From Gymnothorax reevesii (Eukaryota; Chordata; Actinopteri; Anguilliformes; Muraenidae), in contig CM056576.1 of assembly GCA_029721435.1 (NCBI GenBank), forward strand, positions 112,262,666 through 112,326,665: DNA of 64,000 bases, in the 5' to 3' direction. The notes under the pieces are model-generated. The model worked only from the letters and a program-made list of their open reading frames with translations. It ran no database searches and was not told where the DNA came from. Below are positions 33,418-45,825 of this stretch, in pieces; the first letter of the stretch is position 1, and each line of letters starts with the position of its first letter. Position numbers and translations under genes: made by a program.

Positions 33418-35022
33418 TGTTGTGTTCCGTGGTCTGAGTGTCTGGTTAGTCAATTTTAGGTTTCTATCATTTTGGTATGTCAGTTTTTAGTCCATGTCTT
33501 AGTGTTCACATTTCATTCCTCTCCTGTGTAGTCCAGTCCACGTTTTACCCATGTACTGTCTTTGCTTCTCCCCGGTCACGTCATTGTTTGTATCAGTTTC
33601 TGTGTTAATTGATTGTGACACTATTTCGGGTGATTTAATGGATTCTGGGTTTCATCCTTCCTTCTGTTCTCGTTTTCTAGTTTCCCCTTGCTTTTCTATT
33701 CATACTAACATTACTAACAGTTTGTTGTTTTCTAAAATTACTAACCAAACTAACCTTGTATATAATACTAATCTACTAAAGAGCACCGGGATTATATAGC
33801 TGCACTTACTAATTGACTAATTATCTCTCAGCAGTCGCTCTGTTCTAGCTCCGCCCCTCGCCTTACCGTTCACTGGCTTTGCTAAAGTTTCCTGCAGAAT
33901 CTCTGCATTCTTATAATCTGTTCTGGCTCTTTTTCTGTACACTTAGGAGTCTTTTTATCCAGTTTATTTATCCCATCTTTGGGATTGTCTTGTGATCCTT
34001 GTCTGTGTGTTAATGTTAATCTGTTTTCGAGTAATTGGTTTCCCTCATGTTCCACCCCTTGTTAATTGGATTTAGTTTCAACACCTGTGTCTGTGTGTGC
34101 CCCTGCCCTATTTAGCTGAGCAGTTTCTGCACGCATGCAGATCTGACTTCTCTCACGCACGCGCGCACGCATTCCCACTCTCACTCCCCCTGCCCGGTGC
34201 ACCTCTCCTCTGGTCCCCTCAGTTTCCTGTGTGTTCTCTCAAGTTCAGCCTCCTTCCCTGTCCAGCCTGCCCTTCCTGCTGCTTTCAAGCCCCTGGTGCC
34301 CCCTGTCTCCTCCAGCGTCTGCTGTGTCCTTGTGCCAGTCTTCTTCCTCTGTCTCGTGTTGTCCTGAGCTCCAGCCGCCCTGCCTGTCCTGAGCTCCAGC
34401 CGCCCTGCCTGTCCTGAGCACCAGCCGCCCTGCCTGTCCTGAGCACCAGTTGCCCTGCTTGTCCTGAGCACCAGTTGCCCTGCCTGTCCTGAGCACCAGC
34501 CAAGTCCAAGCCACAGCCCCAAGCTCAAGCCAAGCCAAGCCATGCCAAGCCAAGCCATGCCATAGCCATTACCTTAGCCCAAGCCATAGCCCCAGCGTTC
34601 CTGCCTGCCCTGAGCCCTGTGTCCCGTCTGTCCCCCTCCTGATGTTCTCCCTTGCCCTTCTCCTGGCCAGCTGTGCCACCCGAGTTAGCCATCTGCCAGC
34701 TGTGCCAATTGTCTTGTGAGTAGCTTCTAGAGTTCTGTTGTTCCCAAGTCTTGTTCCAAGTTTGTTCCGAGTCTGTCCCCCCGGTTTCTGTTAGTGTTTT
34801 GGATTCTTGAGTTCTCCAGTTTCAGTGCTAGGCACGGTGTTTTTGTTGGCCGGTGTGGCCCCTTTTTTCCCCTGGATTATTTCTGTTTATTTTAATAAAT
34901 ATCATTTTGGATCCCCGCTTCTGGCGTCTCTCTCCCCTTGTGTCTCCCTCTTCTGAGTTCACGTTCATGTTTCCACGTCCATGTTCCCCTAGTGTGTTTC
35001 CCTCATGTATCAGACCGTAACA
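33418..35022 (+). repeat. Solo-LTR-like block, ~1.6 kb
   Basis: It starts TGTTGTGTTCCG and ends CGTAACA, flanked by AACAC and AACAT (5-bp duplication with one change). The 5' half is homologous to 23189-24389. The 3' part has AATAAATATC, GGATCCCCGCTTCTGGCGTC and a CT-rich end, typical of fish Gypsy-type LTRs. The middle is expanded by a minisatellite. No gag or pol flanks it, so it is probably solo. Confidence 0.55.
34361..34510. repeat. 25-bp minisatellite (six units)
   Basis: Unit GTCCTGAGCTCCAGCCGCCC+TGCCT, with later units carrying GAGCACCAG and TTGCCC variants. An AAGCC-type pentamer tract (34499-34562) follows. Because 25 is not a multiple of three, the repeat is open in several antisense frames, which explains the 102-125 codon frames there. 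Confidence 0.9.
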
Positions 35023-35384
35023 AACATTTTGACAAATTTCATTCAGTGGGTATTCCACGAGTCATTAAGAAAAGGGATTTGACGCTTTTTGGCACACATG
35101 AATAATGAATGTAGGATTTTCCAACCAAATCGTGAATGTGATTTACATATCAGAATCCAAAAATATTTGATTTGCCATGTCAGTATCAATAGTATAAGCA
35201 GTTTATCTCGATTGTGCGGATGATCATAATTGGATTAGATGCTCTGATTAATGCTTGAATCCGTAGCTATGTATCATGACCATAGACTACAATTAACTCA
35301 CTCGCTGTAATTGACAGCTGACATAATAGTTATTTGATTGTGATCTTCAGTGCATGATGAAGAACTTCTGTTATATGAGTGTAA

Positions 35385-36470
35385 GGGTTGTGCTCAGAGC
35401 ACCAGTGATGTGCATGGAGGACAGGAAATGCAGGACTGGACCCAGGTGCAACGATGGACTTGGTTGTATTTATTATGGCTTCTGTACAGCAAGAAGGCGA
35501 CACAGCTTACAATACAAGGAACCGAGGTTCCTGGATAATGCTACTTGTAATATAAACACCAGACGTTAGCTACAGTACAATGTATTATGTCTCCCCCTTC
35601 CTGGGGGGGGAGACATATTGTTTTTGCCTGAATTCCCGTTGGCGTTGGCGTCGGCTTCGGCGTTCCCATTTGTTTCCGGAGCATAACTCTGAAGCTGTTC
35701 GACCGATTCTCACCAAATTTGATACAGTGTCTCTCCATAACATGTAGATGTGCCTTTTCAGGGTTTGAACTGATTTTGAATTTTATTTTTTCTGTTTCCC
35801 TGGCAACAATTTGGACTTATAGGCATATTGAAGGGCGGGACTCGTTTCCAGACCATAACTCTAAAATGTGAAATGGGGGAAGGTGGAGACATCTGTTTTT
35901 ACATGTAAAAACCATTCTAGTTACAAATAGAAACACTGAATCGAGGTTTTGGGATATTAATTACAGCACCGAAAATAAATAGTAACAGTGCAGAAGTCAA
36001 AGTTAATAACACACAGTGATGCAGGAGATACAGGCTTAATGCGGAGAATTAATAATGGACGCTAATGTGGGAGATAAGTGTGAATGCGGGAGACAAGTCT
36101 AAACAAAACTAGGCAGTAAATACAGACTTGAGAGGCTTACGTAGTTTACAAGACTTCACCCCGAATGGGTCCAAAGCTCAGACTTAAATAGGAACACTAC
36201 CCCACAGTGGAAATAAGACAGAGATGAAGCCAATGATTATGAAGCTGAAGAATGCAGTCTGGGTCTTAATAGACTAATCTGTGTAGACGCCGAGGCAGTG
36301 GCATTACAGCATCCGCCGAGGCACAACTCCCTGCGTGTCTGGTCAGTGTCTGGGAGGGTGACCAGTGGGGCTCAGTTGCCCTCCTGGGCAATCTGTCTTA
36401 AGTGTTGTAGCCAAACAGTTGCAAGATGCAAAGATGTACCAGTTGATTCTATGACTGGTGTGAAATAATC
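35385..36470 (-). repeat. LTR-like block, minus strand
   Basis: GACAGGAAATGCAGGACTGGACCCAGGTGC at 35420 is the inverse of the conserved 3' end of fish Gypsy-type LTRs. The remainder (TTAATGCGGAG, AGGGTGACCAGTGG) is compatible with the antisense body. The 5' limit is a guess. It is interrupted by the hairpin element at 35587-35892. Confidence 0.4.
35587..35892. mobile_element. Hairpin-headed short element (ATGTCTCCCCC type)
   Basis: The left end is a hairpin of about 30 bp, ATGTCTCCCCC paired with GGGGGGAGACAT. The right end is a single arm, GGAAGGTGGAGACAT (35878-35892), inverse to ATGTCTCCCCCTTCC with one mismatch. The interior has GTTGGCGTTGGCGTCGGC and no ORF. Confidence 0.65.
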
Positions 36471-37247
36471 CTAGATCATTACACTCACCATTACGCTTTC
36501 ATTATATTTGATAAACTGAAGTGGATGCAGAAAAATAAAACAGCCAATAGTGCTTTATGTCTTTGAAACGCCAAAAATGCTGCAAAACATTGTGTTCGCT
36601 ACACAGCACTAGTCCTGAAATCTGTACATAAAAACACCTCTCAGCAAATTGGATCCCCATCACTTGTACAAAAAGAAAAATGGCCTGAAAATTCTCCAGT
36701 ACTGATTCCTCTACCAATTCCAGCAGCAATGAATGAACCTTTCGTTAATTATTCAAGCTGTCAGGCTGGAACAAAATACACGTGACAAAATTTACTGCAT
36801 CGACATGTGTGACTCAGACATTGAAAATGCATTCATTTGGAAGGAACCAGTCACCACTATGGTATGAGGCTGTAATTTGCCGATAATAATGTGCAATTCT
36901 TATATTCATGAGTTGGAATGACAGATTTTATCTCCAGCATCGCCCACTCTGAATTTCATCTTCTCCAAAATGAGCAGTTGCCAAAGTCATGATTATAGAT
37001 AAGAATCAGGGGAAATAACAATTTTGGGGACTCTGGAAAGGCATCCATCTTCTGCATTTAAGAACAAGATAGAGCAATACAAACAAACAAGCTGGGCCAA
37101 CCTCAGCCAGGGCAAAAATAATTCCCGGTCAATTCATATCTGAAGTCATTAAGGAACCTATCTGATGTCATCTCATTATTTGTTTGGACATTTCTGAACT
37201 GAGAACAAATAATACTGAGAATAAAGGTCCTTTTATATGCCGTTCAC
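36471..37247. other. Intergenic, nothing recognised
   Basis: A 75-codon minus-strand frame (36502-36729) shows no known domain. No repeat assigned. Confidence 0.4.
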
Positions 37248-37606
37248 TGCAAAATTATTGGCACCCATAGTGAATATGAGTAAACAGATTGGACTCTAAT
37301 TTCTTGGTGCAGCGCAGGTAATTTCGTCCGGTGCAGCTGCGCAGGGGTAATTTCGTGCGGTGCAACACCCTGCGCAGCCACTTTGGCAATTTGGTAGACA
37401 GACCTGCGCCGAGATGGGTGTGGCCGCGTAGTAGGGGGAGTTGTCACATATTTATCATGATGCAGTTACAATTTCGTGGATCTGAATCAGCACATAAATT
37501 ATTTTGTAGTATCTATATCGATTGTCCTGATGTCAGATCAAAGAGAGGGAGAGATGTGCATGTGAGTGCGTGAGTGCGTGTGTAGGCTATGTGGGTATGT
37601 GTCCTT

Positions 37607-37770
37607 CAGCTGCTTTCACACCGGACGCAAAGCAAATTTTTTGCACGACAGATTACATCCAAAGTCAATGCAAAGACACGAATACGTGCGTGTATTCACG
37701 CCTTTGCATGGACTTTGAATGTAGTCTGTCGTGCGAAAAATTCATTTAGCTTCTAGTGTGCAAGCGGCTT
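37607..37770. mobile_element. Palindromic MITE, copy 1
   Basis: Two ~75-bp arms are inverse to each other. The left starts CAGCTGCTTTCACACCGGACGC; the right ends GTGTGCAAGCGGCTTAA. The shared core is TTTTGCACGACAGATTACATCC / TAGTCTGTCGTGCGAAAAA. A second copy lies in rgs5 intron 2 at 49726-49885. It could fold into one long hairpin. Confidence 0.85.
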
Positions 37771-38261
37771 AATACTATTATTGTCACATAGGTTTTATCA
37801 TTTTTAGTAGGGGAAAGGAATACAGCCTGATTGCTATGATCTCATACTGAGTGAAGATCACATATTGACAGTAAATGTGTAACTTATCTTGCATTGTTGT
37901 CCATGCATGTTAATCCCAAAATTTTAAGCAGCAACAGGGTGTTATAATAGGAACATGCTATCCATCGTTTTTCTTCCCAATGATGCAGGCAGAAGAAATA
38001 AATGAGCAACCATCGCATTTCAGTCCAACTTCATAAGTTTGAATGATGTGACTTAGTTTTGTTTTTGAAATTCCATTCAAGTTCGCTAATGGTAATAATT
38101 TGCAAATGCCCTAGCTAGTCAGCTAACTCATATTCGTGATACTTAATATAGATGTAAGCAGAGCAGAAAACATGCCTGAAGCTGCAAAGTAAAATGCAAC
38201 ATTCTCGCATCATGCAGATATAGGACAGAGGCTTCTTTATTATTAAAGAATTTATTATTCT

Positions 38262-38286
38262 TTATTATTATTATTATTATTATTCC
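38262..38286. repeat. (TTA)n microsatellite
   Basis: About eight TTA/TAT units in a TTATTATTC-rich context. Confidence 0.9.
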
Positions 38287-39724
38287 AATTTTAAAGGTGA
38301 GGAGAGGAGCTCGTTTGATTGGTGAAGATTTGACTCGGCTGTGTTAAACCCACTGACACCTTCTCTCCTCCCTCTTTGCCACTTGCGCCCACAGGAGGGA
38401 CAGAGGAGTACTTGCGCCGGGCTGCACCGGGTACAAATTTGCAAAATATGCCTGGATACACCCAGTTGGCCGGTGCTCCCCCCATTCGCCGCTCCTGCGC
38501 CTGGTCTACAAATTTTCAGCCCATTGTGATAGATATCTTTGCTGTCTATCTCCTTGGAATTTCACTCTAAATATTCACAAAAATCTCACATTTTCAATGA
38601 AGTGAAATTATTGATCGAAAGAATTGTTTGCATTCAATAAATGTTTTTCTCCAAAACTTGTGCCAAGATTATTAGCACCCCTTGAAAATCCTATTATTAA
38701 AATCTAACTCTGGTATATTGCCGGTCATATCTTACATTTTTGAGTTCACCAGTTTAATTAGGAACTCTTAAATGGTCAACTATGACTTTTTGTTTCTCTG
38801 GGATATAAAAATAACGTGAGACAGGCCAAATTCCCTTGGTCATGTATCACCATGGGAGAGACTCGAGAACCCAGTGATGAAAAAAATAACAAAATGTTTT
38901 TGTACTGTGTAAATCAGGTAATGGATTGAAGAAAATCTCTTAATTGTAGTACCTGCCTCTACTATTAGGAAAATTTTTAAGATTAAAGCAACAGGAAATG
39001 TTGAGAATCGGCTGGGTAGAGAACATGTGCACATTGACCCCACAGCCACGGACCAGGAGAAAGTAGATCTGACTGGCAAAGGATCACAGCTGGAAACCTG
39101 TTGAGGTTAGTTGAGGGCCAGGTCACCCAAAATAAATCAAATGACCATAATGAGCTAGTTTGTTTTTTGAAGTGCTAGGGAAGACCTACACAAAGCTTTT
39201 TAAATTGTAATTCTATCTTACTTAGTTTTGGAGCTATGATACAAAATACACCAATTTTGTAACTCTGTTACTGCGTGACCCGACCCTTGATTCTTGGAGT
39301 CAGAAAGTCTCAAAAACTGCCATTATCCCAAGTAGTTTGGGAGGCTTGCCAGAAGAAAGTTCTACTGTCAATCAACAACCAACTAAAGGATCAGCAGTTT
39401 GAAGTTCTTTACTGGGACATTAAACTGGACTAGGCTGGACAGTAACCATCAAAAGTGAGTTTAGCATGGACAGAAAGATAGCCGTAAAGAAAAGTACCTC
39501 ATACCCATTGTAAAGTAAGGTGGTGGATCTTTGATGTTGTTGGGCTGTTTCTTTTTCTCCAGAAGCCCTGGACATCTTGTTTGGATATGTTGTACATGGA
39601 CCCCATCAAATACCAGCAGATATTTAATGAATATCGAACAGCCAGGTAGCTAAAAATGGGCCGAGGTGAGGGCAAAATCCTCACAAAATCAAAACAAAAA
39701 TGTTTCAACTACCACAAAATAAAG

Positions 39725-42700
39725 GTTTTGTCATAGTCATCATATTCCCCCAACCCCCATAGGAAATATTAATCTTAGCATTAGTCTAATGTCATTCTCA
39801 ATACATAACAAATTATACCAAACATTCATGATCAGTAGTCAGTCATTCTAACAAGTTTGCAACACTGAATAACTAGTTGTGAACCAATATCACCTGTTGA
39901 AAGACTGACCTTGACCCTAAGGTAGCTAACGTACTGTCAGGGGGGATAAGACCTTTTTTTTGTTTGTTTTCTTTTTTTTTTTTGCAGTCATGACATGACT
40001 GTTAGCTATTCAAGCATTATTTCACGCAAGGGTCTGCTTGACCGTCAATCTTGTCACAACAGTGATGCGGCCAGGAACGAGGTGCTTGCGCCTAAAATGG
40101 AACGCAGAATTTGGGGGAAAAAACTGAATCTAGGAAAATTAAAATAGATGTCATAGGGCCCTACTTTTAAGAATATTTTTATTCCCAATGTGCAAAGGGT
40201 TAATAGAGTAAAATGTTTGTGACATCATTGTGGCAACATCAATGGCACCATGTTGAAGATTATTTTTTGAAGATACTGAGGAAAAGCCACCCCTCAAGGG
40301 ATGAACAAGTTTAGACTTGCTTGCTATTTGTATGCAGTAAAGAAACACGTCAATTTTTGCCGAAATTGAACTTTTGATGATCTTTGCAGGCGTAAAAGTA
40401 GAGAATTCTTGCCACAACAAATGTTTTAAATCATTTATCGCCTGCTTTTGAATAGAAGTGGGTGTAAATTTTTTGCAAATTTATTCCATTACGCGACCAG
40501 TGTCATTTTTATTTTCATTATAACGAACTAGTTATGTTTATCTTGACTTTACTTAGGTGGAAGGTCACATTAAAGATGCCATGTGCAAATTTCAGAAATT
40601 CCTTGTCATTGCTGACACCAGTGGCTGTTAAGTGAACTGCAGTGATACACAAGACTGATCGTGATCAATGAGGTTGCTGACTAAGTGAACTTAAGCAGTT
40701 GTTATAGCCAAAGTTATGATGACTAGTTTTTTTTATGTGAGATTGGATTACAAAGCATAATATCATTTGCTTGCACTATATAGGTTAGTGACATTGAAGT
40801 AATTTATTATTGCTACTGTGGCATTGTATGAGGAGTCCACTTGCAAAGCCTTCTAAGTCAAGTTGAACCAATTTTTTGGAAAAAATCAGATTTTTTGGTT
40901 TGCAAAGAAATTATCTTCCATAGACACCAATTTTCACTACACTAAAATTATTAGCCTTGCAGACATAATCCATGAGGCAATTCATCATTTGTTTTCAAGA
41001 AATGACTTTGATTTTGCAATACAAAGTTTTGACTTAGCTGGTTTTTGAAATGGAGTGGAGATTTAGCAGGTGTTGACAGTGTTTTAACCAGCCCCATTGC
41101 TCAATAGGTGAAGGGATTTGACTCATGGCCCACTCTACATGCAACTCAATGCTACACAGAGCACAATGGTGGAATAGCTGCAATGACAATTACAACATTA
41201 ATGTGAGTCCATGGGTTCAAATTCTCCTTTTATGGTTTCACTATCATCGCACTTTTTTGAACTGCCCAAACCAGTTAGAGTTAGACAAAGCAAAAGCTGA
41301 ACAGGCTTGACTGTGATTCATTCCTTTCAGCGAATGAAAACGGAATCACGTTTCCACATCGGCTGATGTATTAGCACATTTTGACAGAGATTTCCTCCTT
41401 GACTTGGCGAGTTTTGATAGTTATGCTTTTTCCGTTGCAATTTATAACATGATTTCCTAGGTTTTGAAAGTGTAGCTATCAGTGGGACATGCTCAGGTGC
41501 CTGAAAGAGAGGCTAAGGGAGATAACTGATTTATTTTCAGAACTTCACTTGGTGATGGTTTTGCAAGTTGACTCTTCATATATTGTCTGCATTTATACGA
41601 TACCTTGACATTAGCTAGCTAGCCAGGTTTATCAATTGCTCTTTGCCTACCTTTCACCAAGAAGCACAGTGATGTCAGTATGGCTACGTTTACTGGATGA
41701 TAATACTTATGGTTTGTGAACTAGATGGAATATTGCAAATAAGATGATTTACCACTCTTTATGTGATGTGATAGCTTTCATCATAACTCTCATTTTGCAG
41801 AATTGATGCTTAAATGTTTCAACATAATCAGAAAGACCTTTTTTAGTGTCAATTAACCTCAATGCACTGAACTGGTCTTGCAGAAGGTTCAGACATTGAT
41901 AACTTCATCCTAAACTCATGTCAGTTATGAGCGGATGATAGGAGTGGGATGTGTATTGTTAACTGGATATAATGCACATCAAATATACTACAAAGAAAAT
42001 TTAACAGGTTCGGTGGAACAGATGTTTTTGGCATCATCCTATAAGACTGGTACACAGTCTTCATGCTTTTATATATCACTGTTATTTACCTTGCTGCATC
42101 TGTGTAGCTTACAATTTGTTTTTATTGCACTGTTACTGTAACAACTTGTTGATTGACCTTAGTGGATTCCATTTCTAAGTTTGCTACCATAGCTGAGCTC
42201 AAGAGATGAAGGAAAGGCACTCGGAAGTGCACAAAAATGTCTTCTTTTGGACCTTACCAAAAAATCCAATCCAGTGCCTCCTTATTATAATTCACTCCAC
42301 AGGCTGTTATAGGCAACCAAAACCATCAGGAAAGATCTCATTTTTTCAGATGGCCTCAACAAATGGCAGATGGCCTTTTGGCACAAGGTGGTGTCCATTG
42401 TCCATCCATCGTGGTCGTTATAAATTATCCTTGTGAAAAGGTCTACCAAGTTTGTTCAAAGAATTTGAAAATACTGATTTCAGATTTTTTTGCATTTTTT
42501 TTTACATTTTTACTTCTCTCATTCACTCAATATTGGGCTTATTTCAATAGGCTATAACATGGAAACAATTGGAGGTAAAGATATCAATACTATTAATAAC
42601 AGATAGGACGTCATGTTATGGCTATCATTTGGTATCATGACCATGATTATGATCTTGAGTGACCTTGACGGTCAAACCCAAAATCAATAAGCTGAAAATT

Positions 42701-43540
42701 TCAAAAATCTTTTCTGATGCTGTCCACCGGAATGATTTGATATTTGTCGTTGAGCATCCTTATCAATTCTCTATCTTTAACCGTTGGACTACGGCAACCT
42801 TAGTCTTATTCTTTTTAAGTTATGTTAGAGTCGATTCCAACATTGCCAAGAGAAAGTGATTAACGCATCTGAAAAAAATTGTACATAGCACCTGTAAAGG
42901 TGCCAACTGCTCCAAACAAACAGGGGGCAGCATGTCACCAGAAAGCACAGTCGACCCAATACTGGGTCCATACAATTTATCTTAACAGTCATCACTTATA
43001 AAGATGCCAATCACAAGCACACTCTTATAAAGTGATTGAATTTAACAGTTAAATTTACGCATTGTTTCCTTGTTATTTTAACTGTAAGTAGAGTCCTCCA
43101 GGCATTTAACTGTGATTTAAGGTAAACATACCCGGAACCTCTGTTATGAACTGATTGTACAGTTGAAATAACTGGCAAGAAAAGGTGCCAGTTTATAATA
43201 GTGCAGCAGAATTTGAAAATTCAAGCAAGCTGCTGAAACTCTGAGAGCTGGTTGAGATAACACTGCTTGTTAATAATATTCACGTGACGAGAACCTGCAG
43301 TTTACGTGATAGACTGCTTAGCTCAGTTTTGAGCTCGATCATATTACAGCCACAGCAAAACCTAACATCATCGACATATGGAATGCTTTTTGGTACTTCT
43401 TTTTTTGTTGTTACTTGAATCAAAGATCCGTTTTGATAAATAACCAACATTTTACATCAAGTTAACTGTTTACTCACAAGCCAAGAAGAAACCTTGCAAG
43501 TTAACTAGCCTTTGGGGAAGTGTTACAGCTTTTACCTCTT
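39725..43540. other. Intergenic, no gene recognised
   Basis: A weak tRNA-like head (GCTCAATAGGTGAAGGGATTTGACTC at 41099 and GGGTTCAAATTCTCC at 41213) may be an old SINE. The remainder is AT-rich with frames under 90 codons and no domain signature. Confidence 0.4.
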
Positions 43541-43543
43541 ATT

Positions 43544-43778
43544 ATACCCCCCGCAACGAAGTTTATTATACCCCCCGCAACAAAGTTTAGGGGGGTATAC
43601 TGGATTTGCTTTGTCCGTCCGTGTGTGCGTGCGTGTGTGTGTCTGTGTGTGTGTGCGTGCGTCTGTGCGTCCGGGCCTGGATCTCATAACCTACTCATCC
43701 CATTTTGAAAATTTTTTTTCTTGCTGGAAGGTCTATTGACTGTGGTACTGCCCGACTACTTGTTGTTGCGGGGGGTAT
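43544..43778. mobile_element. Hairpin-headed short element (TATACCCCCC type)
   Basis: TATACCCCCCGCAAC occurs twice in tandem (43544 and 43567). The second copy pairs with GGGGGGTATA at 43590-43599 to form a hairpin. The right end, GTTGCGGGGGGTAT (43765-43778), is a single inverse arm. A GTCCGTCCGTGTGTGCG / GT-repeat tract follows the hairpin. No ORF. Confidence 0.75.
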
Positions 43779-43779
43779 C

Positions 43780-45680
43780 CTGTAAGCCATGCTTACTGAC
43801 TAAATCTAGTTTTGGATATTGGGCTATGAAACTGATAATATTTTGAATGCCCCAATAGCTACTCTCATCCCCCCTTCAAAATGATCTGTAAACAACAGTG
43901 TTTTCGCCTCTTCACTCAACAATTTCTTTAGTGGGAAAGCAGCGTTAACCTTTACCTTGCCACATCCAAGGCACCTCTGTGACCTTCCTTATAGTGTTGC
44001 AGTAACATAAACAGAGATGCCCCCATAACAACTTCTAACTTAATACATCTGTTTATCCAACATTCTGTGGCACATATCCAAAGGCAATAAAATTTATGTC
44101 ACCTGAATACATAGTGAGGATTGTTACCATATAATCATATTTCATTCCAAGCAGGTCAGTTTTTTTTTCCATATTTGGGGTTAAATGCATCATGATTCAA
44201 TAAAATATTGGTTGGAATCAGGTTCAGCAGGAGTTCTCTAAAGTGAGGACAATAAAATCTGACATTTTTATTGCCTCTCTGCTCTTTGGAAGAATTTTCA
44301 CTGTACTTCAAAGCAACCTTTCTCAGAGACAGATGATTTCATAAAGATAAAATGAATACACGGTGGTTGGTCATTTGTTTCTTAAAACATTTAAGAATGA
44401 ATTTCCCTTTAAGCCTATGCAGTGTGTTCCTGAAATATGTTACATATTTGGAATAATTTATTGTTTTGGCAAAATCATTTACTGATTGTTTTTACTGGTC
44501 CAGGACCTCCCTGAAAATCAGTGGTGCATTCGCTACTCTGTGCATTATCAATGGGTGTGAAATTCCTAAAATATATGAACATATATGATTTTTTTTAGTA
44601 TACAGTAAAAATGCTGTTGTGCAAGTGACCCAAACCAACAAACATAAGCTGTAAACCTTTTCAGACCAAGGTGTTCCCATCCCTTTCCGTAAACAAGTAG
44701 CCAATTAAAATTTGTTCTGCCACAGGTATTTAATTTCGTTGGAATAATTCTGTCACGTGAAGAAAATCAGAACAGGCCTCTCATATAATCTTTGGTATGA
44801 TTCACTGTTAAAGAGGTCAATCTAACAGATACAGAATCATCAATTAAGCATTTTAAAAAAGCAAACCTGTCCATCAACCATACGCCCAAATAGGTCGATT
44901 ATTCTCATTTGCTCTGATTTACAATCCATAGGAGCATATCCTAAAATCGCACCCCAACTGGCAGCAGGAAGGTACTGAGTTACAGTTTCAGTTCCAGATA
45001 TATTTTCAGTCATATTTACACTTAAAATAACGGTTTGGCAAGCGATTAGGGCTAGGGTAACGGTTAGGGTTAGGGTAAGGGTCAGAATTAAGATTAGGGT
45101 TAGGATTAGGTTTTGGTTGCGGATTTACTGACGGCAACGCTGATGATCGAAACCAGATTGTAGTTATTTAAATGACCGCTAGAGGTCGCTTAACTCCAAA
45201 ACGTTACTTTAGGTCGTAATATACTGCTTGACAAACGACCTTTGCGGGCGTATTTTGTTGAAGGACAGGCTCAAAAAAGCATATGTAGGCAAAGAGGCAA
45301 AAACATAATGGCACTAGATGATTTTGAATTAGTTTATGAACAAGAAAACCTTCAGCAAGTGCTGTAATTTCCTGTCATTCAAGCATATTCAGTCTTCAAA
45401 TTTATCTCCCCAAAAACTAGATTCCTAACTTATTATATGATTTATATTCACCTATTTTTGGTTACAAAACTTGTAGTACATCAAGAGAAAATTTTTCCTT
45501 TTTGCATAAAAATGCATGATTGACCACTAACTAAACTTACGTTCATACTGAGGTCTCCGTAGGGATTTGGGATCTGTCCAAAAAATCTAAGCTGTTCAGT
45601 GATGTCAGAAATATTATGCAGGCACTACATCTTTCCAAAAGCATGTACGCACTTCCCTGCCTGTGGTTTCAGTTCTACTT
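43780..45680. other. Region upstream of rgs5, no gene
   Basis: No coding region. It includes the telomere-like tract at 45044-45112 and may hold rgs5 enhancers, but none can be identified from sequence alone. Confidence 0.45.
45044..45112 (+). repeat. Interstitial telomere-like (TTAGGG)n tract
   Basis: Degenerate TTAGGG units (GATTAGGG, CTAGGG, GGTTAGGGTTAGGG, ATTAGGGTTAGG) run over ~70 bp on the plus strand, about 0.7 kb before the first rgs5 exon. Confidence 0.8.
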
Positions 45681-45683
45681 GTG

Positions 45684-45729
45684 ATTGGCTGAGCCCCTGG
45701 CCTCAGGCCAAAAGTGGATCACTATATAA
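45684..45729 (+). promoter_or_regulatory. rgs5: rgs5 core promoter: inverted CCAAT and TATA box
   Basis: ATTGG (inverted CCAAT) at 45684-45688 and TATATAA at 45723-45729 lie in the order expected for a TATA-type RNA polymerase II promoter. A transcription start near 45753 would leave a ~70-nt 5' UTR before the ATG at 45826. There is no upstream ATG in that interval. The start site is inferred, not seen. Confidence 0.6.
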
Positions 45730-45825
45730 CAGCAAGTACCCAGAGAAGCAAGCATTAAAGTTGCACCCTGCATTCTGATTATTGGGGATTGAAGGTTGTC
45801 ATATTAGAGTGAAGGCTAAAAAAAG

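Larger units (their letters stand above)
37310..38565. mobile_element. Unclassified insertion within the Tc1 remnant
   Basis: The left part (GGTGCAGCGCAGGTAATTTC, then AATTTGGTAGACAGACCTGCGCC) and the right part (CCTGCGCCTGGTCTACAAATT) are roughly inverse, suggesting decayed inverted ends about 1.1-1.2 kb apart. The inside includes the palindromic MITE at 37607-37770 and a TTA-repeat tract. No coding region seen. Confidence 0.45.
37248..39720 (+). pseudogene. Tc1-like remnant interrupted by a ~1.25-kb insertion
   Basis: GCAAAATTATTGGCACCCATAG at 37249 is a Tc1-type terminal repeat. The family continues at about 38566 (TTATTAGCACCCC at 38669) and runs to 39720, with transposase-like text on the plus strand, for example a GGTGGTGGATCTTTGATGTTGTTGGGCTG stretch near 39521 that corresponds to the GGGSIMVWGC-type motif. 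Frames are badly broken. Confidence 0.55.

Noticed and set aside
34181..34558. Overlapping antisense frames of 102-125 codons with repeated GAQDRQGGW-like peptide
   Set aside because: They are produced by a 25-bp minisatellite read in several frames; the period is not a multiple of three.
41095..41230. tRNA gene
   Set aside because: A- and B-box-like phrases are too far apart and no cloverleaf could be drawn; at most an old SINE.
44886..44895. CArG box (SRF site) upstream of rgs5
   Set aside because: CCCAAATAGG has a C inside the A/T core and lies almost 0.9 kb from the TATA box; not enough to call.
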